The position numbers and the translations under genes are program-made. From positions 124,001 through 188,000 of the forward strand of contig MEOL01000017.1 of NCBI GenBank assembly GCA_001769215.1: a stretch of 64,000 nucleotides of DNA, given 5' to 3'. This DNA comes from Bacteroidetes bacterium GWF2_41_31 (GTDB taxonomy: Bacteria > Bacteroidota > Bacteroidia > Bacteroidales > F082). Shown in pieces: positions 59,066-64,000 of the stretch (position 1 is the first letter of the stretch; the number at the start of each line of letters is the position of its first letter). Under the pieces are notes generated by a model. The model had not been told where the DNA came from. It was given only the letters and a program-made list of their open reading frames with translations, and made no database searches.

Positions 59066-60436
59066 ATGAAAAAATTTGATTCAATAATAATCGGCTCAGG
59101 ACAAGCCGGTACTCCCCTGGTTTTTAAACTGGCTTCAAAAGGGCAAAAAGTGGCCTTTATTGAAAAAGAACATCTGGGTGGCACCTGTCTTAACACAGGT
59201 TGTACCCCCACCAAAGCCTACGTTGCCAGTGCGCGCCGTATGTGGGATGCACACAATGGGGAAGACCTTGGAATTACAATTCCTGTGGGTGCAAAAGCAA
59301 ACTTGAAAAAAGTGAAGGCACGAAAAGATGCCCTAATTTCAAAGTCGGTAAAGGGTATCCTCAGCGGTCTGCAAAGCAATAATAATATCACCTATATCAA
59401 AGGCGAAGCAGTGTTTTCGGGCCACAAAACAATTCGTGTGAACGATGAAGATCTTTTCGCCGAAAATATCTATATTAATGTGGGAGCCAGGGCGATTATT
59501 CCCGGTGATTTTGAAGGTGTAAACTACCTTACCAACCAGTCAATACTCGAATTGGTTGAAATTCCCGAGCATCTCGTCATTGTGGGTGGAAGTTATATCG
59601 GACTCGAATTTGGTCAGATATTCAAACGCCTGGGAAGCAAGGTGACCATTGTTGAGCGGAATAAAAGGATTATCAGTCGTGAAGATCCGGATGTAAGCGA
59701 AACCATTTTGGAATTCCTGAAAGATGAAGGAATCGAATTTATTTTGAATGCCACTTGTCTTTCAGGTAAAAATAATTCGGATGGAAGCATCACCGTTTCA
59801 GTCGATTGCAGGCATGAATCCCAAAAAATTACCGGAACACACCTGTTGCTTGCCGTTGGGAGAATCCCCAATACAGATACATTGAACCTTGAAGCAACTG
59901 GTGTAAAAACCAACGAACGTGGATTTGTGGAAGTAAACAACACACTCGAAACTGATGTTCCCGGTATTTTTGCTTTGGGGGATTGTAACGGAAAAGGAGC
60001 TTTTACACATACTGCTTACAATGATTACGAAATAATAGCTGAAAACCTGTTCGATGGAAAAACACGCAAGGTTTCCGACAGGATAGTCACTTATTGTTTG
60101 TATACAGATCCACCGCTTGGCAGAGCAGGAATGACCCTGGAGCAAGCCAAACAAAGCGGGAAAAAGCTAAAGGTCGGATACCATAAGATGGAAGATATAG
60201 CCCGCGCACGTGAAAAAGGAGAAACCAAAGGTTTTATGCGCATTGTTGTTGATGGAGATACCAATCATATTCTAGGAGCAAGCATTTTAGGAACAGGCGG
60301 AGATGAAATTATTTCAGGTATTTTGAACATGATGTACGCTGGTGCCTCATACCAGGTTATCCGGGATTCCGTGATTCCTCACCCAACAGTTTCTGAACTC
60401 ATACCAACAATGCTCGAAGGACTTAAAGAGATTTGA
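59066..60436 (+). CDS. FAD-dependent pyridine nucleotide-disulfide oxidoreductase, mercuric-reductase-like
   Basis: 456 residues. FAD site DSIIIGSGQAGTPLVFKLAS, redox disulfide GGTCLNTGCTPTKAYVASAR (C42, C47), NAD site HLVIVGGSYIGLEFGQIF, second FAD stretch VPGIFALGDCNG and C-terminal HPTVSELIPTML with the dimer-interface His-x-x-(x)-E. It lacks an N-terminal lipoyl/HMA domain. Lying between eanB and eanA, it could reduce a persulfide or polysulfide, regenerating the sulfur donor; that is inference. 14 and 4-base gaps make an operon. Confidence 0.92.
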   Translation: MKKFDSIIIGSGQAGTPLVFKLASKGQKVAFIEKEHLGGTCLNTGCTPTKAYVASARRMWDAHNGEDLGITIPVGAKANLKKVKARKDALISKSVKGILSGLQSNNNITYIKGEAVFSGHKTIRVNDEDLFAENIYINVGARAIIPGDFEGVNYLTNQSILELVEIPEHLVIVGGSYIGLEFGQIFKRLGSKVTIVERNKRIISREDPDVSETILEFLKDEGIEFILNATCLSGKNNSDGSITVSVDCRHESQKITGTHLLLAVGRIPNTDTLNLEATGVKTNERGFVEVNNTLETDVPGIFALGDCNGKGAFTHTAYNDYEIIAENLFDGKTRKVSDRIVTYCLYTDPPLGRAGMTLEQAKQSGKKLKVGYHKMEDIARAREKGETKGFMRIVVDGDTNHILGASILGTGGDEIISGILNMMYAGASYQVIRDSVIPHPTVSELIPTMLEGLKEI

Positions 60437-60440
60437 ACCC

Positions 60441-61400
60441 ATGAACCAGCAAGGATTTCATTCAGAATTTAGTGCCGATACATTGAAAGGGCTGTCGGCA
60501 AAACCAAAATATTTGCTCTCAAAATATTTTTACAACGACATTGGCAGCCGCATCTTTCAGGATATTATGCAAATGCCCGAATATTATCTCACCGATTGTG
60601 AATTGGAGGTTTTTACATCTCGGCATAATGAAATACTTTCAGCCTTTAAGGCAGATAATAAAGCCTTTGAGCTTATCGAATTGGGAGCCGGCGACGGACT
60701 TAAAACCAAAGTTTTATTGTCCTCATTGGTGCATCAAAAAATTGATTTTAAATATATCCCGATCGACATCTCTAAACAAGCGGTAGCAGATCTGGTGCAG
60801 GATTTAAAAAAACAAATCCCTGATCTGCCTGTCGAAGGAATTGTAGGCGATTATTTTAATTTAATCAAAAAGTTAAATGGCCAATACCGTAAAATAATTC
60901 TCTTCCTTGGCTCAAACATTGGAAATTTTGAATGGAAAGAATCCATCAGATTTCTTCAACATTTAAGAAGCGTCATCAACATCGACGACATGGTATTTAT
61001 TGGATTTGATCTTAAAAAAGATCCCGAATTGATACTCAAAGCATACAACGATCCTTCCGGACATACCGCCGCCTTTAATCTGAACCTTTTAAAACGAATA
61101 AATGATGAACTCGGTGGTCATTTCGATCTTCTGAATTTTATGCATGAAGAAGTTTATGACGAACATACGGGAACTGCAAGAAGTTATCTGATGAGCCGTA
61201 AAAAACAATCTGTCAGCATAGAAAAATTGGGGAAGGTGTTTGAATTTGAAGCCGGTGAGAAAATATTGATGGAAATATCGCAAAAGTACGATTTAGAACT
61301 GATTCATGAACTGGCAGAAAAATCCGGGTTTCAAATTGTCAGGAACTTTATGGATAGCCGACAATACTTTATGAATTCACTATGGAAATTAAAAAGGTAA
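60441..61400 (+). CDS. egtD: L-histidine N-alpha-methyltransferase (EgtD/EanA-like)
   Basis: 319 residues, standard for EgtD. The SAM-binding domain shows FELIELGAGDGLKTKVLLSS and IILFLGSNIGNFEWKESIRF (the family's LGSxIGN motif). The N-terminal YFYNDIGSRIFQDIMQMPEY and YYLTDCELEVF are diagnostic for this family. It trimethylates histidine to hercynine. Chlorobium's EanA is the anaerobic counterpart of EgtD, and EanB then adds the sulfur. The order eanB - oxidoreductase - eanA - DUF427 in one operon fits an anaerobic ergothioneine route. Confidence 0.9.
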   Translation: MNQQGFHSEFSADTLKGLSAKPKYLLSKYFYNDIGSRIFQDIMQMPEYYLTDCELEVFTSRHNEILSAFKADNKAFELIELGAGDGLKTKVLLSSLVHQKIDFKYIPIDISKQAVADLVQDLKKQIPDLPVEGIVGDYFNLIKKLNGQYRKIILFLGSNIGNFEWKESIRFLQHLRSVINIDDMVFIGFDLKKDPELILKAYNDPSGHTAAFNLNLLKRINDELGGHFDLLNFMHEEVYDEHTGTARSYLMSRKKQSVSIEKLGKVFEFEAGEKILMEISQKYDLELIHELAEKSGFQIVRNFMDSRQYFMNSLWKLKR

Positions 61401-61404
61401 AAAG

Positions 61405-61686
61405 ATGAAAGCAATTTGGAATGGAAAAGTCATCGCGGAAAGCGATCACACCATCAATATCGAAGGAAATCAATACTTTCCCACAGGATCAGTAAAAAAG
61501 GAGTTTTTAACCGGCAGCGAAACACATACGGTATGTCACTGGAAAGGAACAGCCTCGTATTATGATGTGACCGTTGACGGGCAAACCAATAAAGACGCGG
61601 CCTGGTATTATCCTGATCCCTCTGCGAAGGCGGATAAAATTAAAGATTATGTAGCCTTTTGGCGTGGTGTGGAGGTGAAGAATTAA
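61405..61686 (+). CDS. DUF427 domain protein
   Basis: 93 residues, complete: KAIWNGKVIAESDHTINIEG, YFPTGSVKKEFL, then VCHWKGTASYYDVTVDGQ and DAAWYYPDPSAKADKIKDYV. This is the small beta-barrel DUF427 fold, often next to methyltransferase-like genes of the same family. It follows the egtD-type gene after four bases, so it belongs to the same operon. Activity unknown. Confidence 0.92.
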   Translation: MKAIWNGKVIAESDHTINIEGNQYFPTGSVKKEFLTGSETHTVCHWKGTASYYDVTVDGQTNKDAAWYYPDPSAKADKIKDYVAFWRGVEVKN

Positions 61687-61707
61687 CTTGGGTTTTCATT
61701 AATAAAA

Positions 61708-63195
61708 ATGAAGAATAACAGATTGAATATCCGCACTTTTTTAAGCATTAGCATCACAATAATGGTTCTTGGATTTATTGGTGTTAATTATTCTGTAGAA
61801 AAAATTCGGCAACAGTATTTGGAGATCCAGTTGGAATCGAACCACCGTACGGCTCAAACAATTGCAAAGCTTTTTGACGAAAAGCTGGGAAGCGGTATAA
61901 AAGAGGAGGAACTTATCAAATCATTTCAATCGGCTATTGAAGGTAGTCATAGCGATGAAGGATATTTGTGCATGTTTGACCAAAAAGATGGTGTTTTGTT
62001 GTGCCATCCTGATACCAGTGCAATTGGTATGTCGATCAATTCGGACAAGATGAAGTTTTTAAATCTGAATGGGATGCACAACGAATTGCTCTTCGATGCA
62101 GTATCGACAACCAAAGAAGAATATGGCATCCTAAGCTTCAGTGAACCGGCCCGGTCCGAAATAGCCTATATGGTGCCTGTTCCGGGAACAACATGGAAAA
62201 TTTCGGTTCACGAGAACCTGGATAAAGCCGAGAAATTGCTCACACAACTTCGATTGGTGGCTTTCAGCGGATTTATCTTTTTGTCATTACTTATTTCCCT
62301 GATTGCGACATGGGCGGTGCGTAAAATTAGTCGGATGCATGAAAAGGAAATCGAATTGAAAAACAGGGAATTGGAGCAAAACAATAACAAGCTGATCAAT
62401 TTAAATCTTCAGATTGAGAATCAGCACGCGATCATTAGTAAACATGCCGAAAACCTCGAATACGAGGTCAAAAAGCGGACTGCCGAGTTAGAAAGTATTT
62501 ATTCCAAATTAGCCGATCTTGAAAAATCGAAAAGTGATTTCCTGGCCATTATCAGCCACGAGCTACGTACACCATTGAACGGGATAATCGGGTTTTCAAA
62601 CATATTGGAGCAAGAGTTAGAAAACGAAGATCACCTTGAATTTGTAACAGGGATCAGGATTTCCGGAGACAGACTTTTGAAATTTTCGGAAACAGCTTTG
62701 TTGGTAACCCAATTAAAAGTTCAAAGCAGCAAAATGGAATTCCATCCGATAGCAATCAGGGATACCATTTTAGAAGTGTTGAAATCATTTGATGAAGTGG
62801 TTCAGGACAAACATTTGAAGATAATTTTTGAGATACAGCCTGAAAGCGGAACCCTATTCGGTGTGGTTGATTTAATAAAACAATGTTTTAGAAATATCTT
62901 TGAAAATGCCATGAGGCATGCGCCGGAAAATGGCCTGATCAGCATTAATTCTTTTCAGGAAGCAGGTCATATATGCGTTACTATCCACGATAATGGTAAG
63001 GGCTTTAGTGATGAAGCCCTGCTGCGTCAATTCGATTTGTTTGGAGCCGACGATATTTCACATCACAGTGAAGGGTATGGACTTGGCCTGGTAGCTGCGC
63101 GCCTGATCATGCTGTCGCATTCAGGAGATATTCAGATTGCCAATCAGGCCGATGGTGGCGCCCTGGTTACGCTTAAATTTCAAAATTTACTTTAA
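61708..63195 (+). CDS. Membrane sensor histidine kinase with extracytoplasmic Cache-like domain
   Basis: 495 residues. A first helix (FLSISITIMVLGFIGVNYSV) is followed by a periplasmic Cache/4HB-like domain (about 35-180; YLCMFDQKDGVLLCHPDTSA), a second helix (LVAFSGFIFLSLLISLIATW), and a coiled coil (ELKNRELEQNNNKLINLNLQ). The HisKA box is DFLAIISHELRTPLNGIIGF and the ATPase part shows NIFENAMRHAPENG and DNGKGFSDEA. No receiver follows, so its partner regulator is not in view. A ligand from the anaerobic sulfur or redox state is conceivable only by neighbourhood. Confidence 0.9.
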   Translation: MKNNRLNIRTFLSISITIMVLGFIGVNYSVEKIRQQYLEIQLESNHRTAQTIAKLFDEKLGSGIKEEELIKSFQSAIEGSHSDEGYLCMFDQKDGVLLCHPDTSAIGMSINSDKMKFLNLNGMHNELLFDAVSTTKEEYGILSFSEPARSEIAYMVPVPGTTWKISVHENLDKAEKLLTQLRLVAFSGFIFLSLLISLIATWAVRKISRMHEKEIELKNRELEQNNNKLINLNLQIENQHAIISKHAENLEYEVKKRTAELESIYSKLADLEKSKSDFLAIISHELRTPLNGIIGFSNILEQELENEDHLEFVTGIRISGDRLLKFSETALLVTQLKVQSSKMEFHPIAIRDTILEVLKSFDEVVQDKHLKIIFEIQPESGTLFGVVDLIKQCFRNIFENAMRHAPENGLISINSFQEAGHICVTIHDNGKGFSDEALLRQFDLFGADDISHHSEGYGLGLVAARLIMLSHSGDIQIANQADGGALVTLKFQNLL

Positions 63196-63207
63196 AATAG
63201 AAGTGAA

Positions 63208-63828
63208 ATGAAAATCGAAAAAAGAGGGGTAGTTGCCTTGATTTTTCTGTTGATTTTTCAGACAGGTACAGCACTCATTGCTCAGGAAACCGCTATTTTG
63301 GATAGTTTCACGTTGAATAAAAATGATGGGAAAATTTATTTAAATTGGGTTATCAGGTCAGGCAGCACCTGCGATGGTACAAAGATATTAAGGTCAACCG
63401 ATCAGGTTCATTTTGAGGAAATTGGAGAGATATTGGGCATTTGCGGAAGCGCATCGTTTCCTGTGGGTTACGAATTTGTTGATGAAAACCCCGTAAAGAA
63501 TCAGCGTAACTATTACCTGCTTGAGTTGGGAAGGAGTGGAACTTCCGAAATAGCTTCCATCGAAATCCTCGATTTGCACGACAAGGGTTATCAAATCCGC
63601 CCAAATCCGGCAAATACCCAAACCACCATTTATTTCGATAACGATAAACAAGAAAAACACCTGTTGGTATTGTACCACCTGGATGGTGTTTTGGTTCACA
63701 CATCAGTTACATTCGGTTCGTTTGTTGACATTTACACCGCCAATCTTCCTGTAGGTCTTTATTTCTTTACTATTTCAGGAATCGAAAATTCGACCATAGT
63801 CAAGGGAAAAGTTGTTATTCGGCATTAA
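63208..63828 (+). CDS. Small T9SS-sorted secreted protein
   Basis: 206 residues with signal peptide (VALIFLLIFQTGTALIAQ). A fibronectin-like segment (KIYLNWVIRSGSTCDGTKIL, YEFVDENPVKNQRNYYLLEL) is followed by a T9SS type A domain: YQIRPNPANTQTTIYF, LPVGLYFFTIS, KVVIRH. Surface protein, role unknown. It starts 12 bases after the histidine kinase stop, so it may be co-transcribed. Confidence 0.85.
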   Translation: MKIEKRGVVALIFLLIFQTGTALIAQETAILDSFTLNKNDGKIYLNWVIRSGSTCDGTKILRSTDQVHFEEIGEILGICGSASFPVGYEFVDENPVKNQRNYYLLELGRSGTSEIASIEILDLHDKGYQIRPNPANTQTTIYFDNDKQEKHLLVLYHLDGVLVHTSVTFGSFVDIYTANLPVGLYFFTISGIENSTIVKGKVVIRH

Positions 63829-63870
63829 AGTACACGATATGGAAGTTATACTACAATCCAGCTAAAAACG

Positions 63871-64000
63871 ATGATTCTGGAACATAAAAATTACCTCCTT
63901 TTTGGCAGAATGATCTTTGAAAAGGTTGTTATTAAACCGCCGTTTCAAAAATCAAACATTATGCCCGAGGAAGCGTGCTTTTTCTATATTATTGAGGGAA
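63871..64000 (+). CDS. AraC-type regulator, N-terminal part only
   Basis: From ATG 63871 the frame is open to the window edge: ILEHKNYLLFGRMIFEKVVI, then FQKSNIMPEEACFFYIIEG, the cupin-like sensor start of AraC-family regulators with a 'FFYIIEG' strand. The HTH part lies beyond the window. Confidence is limited because only 43 residues are visible. Confidence 0.5.
   Translation, partial: MILEHKNYLLFGRMIFEKVVIKPPFQKSNIMPEEACFFYIIEG

Noticed and set aside
58089-59084. 331-codon minus-strand frame opposite the rhodanese gene
   Set aside because: Long only because of the codon bias of the opposite strand; the rhodanese domains and CGTGWR loop are clear on the plus strand.

Overview
The window looks like a chromosomal piece of a Bacteroidota bacterium, probably a marine or anaerobic member of the Bacteroidia. 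The signs are several secreted proteins with type IX secretion (T9SS) C-terminal sorting domains (Y/I-PNP...GxY), a periplasmic-propeller histidine kinase with a LytTR regulator, MacB/FtsX permeases, A-rich spacers instead of strong Shine-Dalgarno sites, and TAnnTTTG-type promoter boxes. This is inference from gene content; no 16S gene is present.

Layout. (1) 1-4.4 kb, minus strand: the N-terminal part of a large secreted delta-60/PKD-like protein and four small secreted or zinc-ribbon proteins. (2) 4.7-18 kb, ordinary core genes: LytS/LytTR-like two-component pair, malic enzyme-phosphotransacetylase fusion (maeB), tRNA-Leu(CAA), Rrf2 regulator, a T9SS propeller protein, xseA and a T9SS M6 metalloprotease. 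(3) 18.06-49.25 kb: a 31-kb accessory region in which almost every gene is on the minus strand. It holds small unrelated functions (PaiB, GNAT, VOC, NTF2-like, YjbR-DUF1697, AAA/DUF4143, MacB-type ABC, Fic, pentapeptide/XRE, lactonase-like hydrolase, FabF/TetR, Crp/Fnr regulators, a restriction-nuclease STAND NTPase) separated by several families of long imperfect-palindrome repeats. (4) 49.3-54 kb, plus strand: cytochrome P460-like lipoprotein, ECF sigma factor with a small anti-sigma-like protein, and a redox cluster (peroxiredoxin, DoxX, thioredoxin). (5) 54.4-64 kb, plus strand: two exported proteins, an apparent anaerobic ergothioneine locus (eanB-like rhodanese, flavin disulfide oxidoreductase, eanA/egtD methyltransferase, DUF427), a hybrid-free histidine kinase, a T9SS protein and the start of an AraC-type regulator.

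Most interesting: the repeats in region 3 behave like integron attC sites without an integrase in view (a CALIN-like arrangement). Each is a long hairpin bounded by ...AAC/GTT... cores. The variable bases beside the core at the start of a cassette are complementary to those at the end of the same cassette: 7/7 for 30143 versus 25171, 10/10 for 32572 versus 31674, and partial matches for several others, though two pairs fail. This is expected if each cassette once circularised. Within this array three toxin genes (DUF4160, ParE, HigB) are each broken while the partner antitoxin-like genes remain intact; a second Fic gene, a Crp/Fnr gene and an ABC ATPase are also decayed.

All product calls are by reading motifs; no database search was possible.
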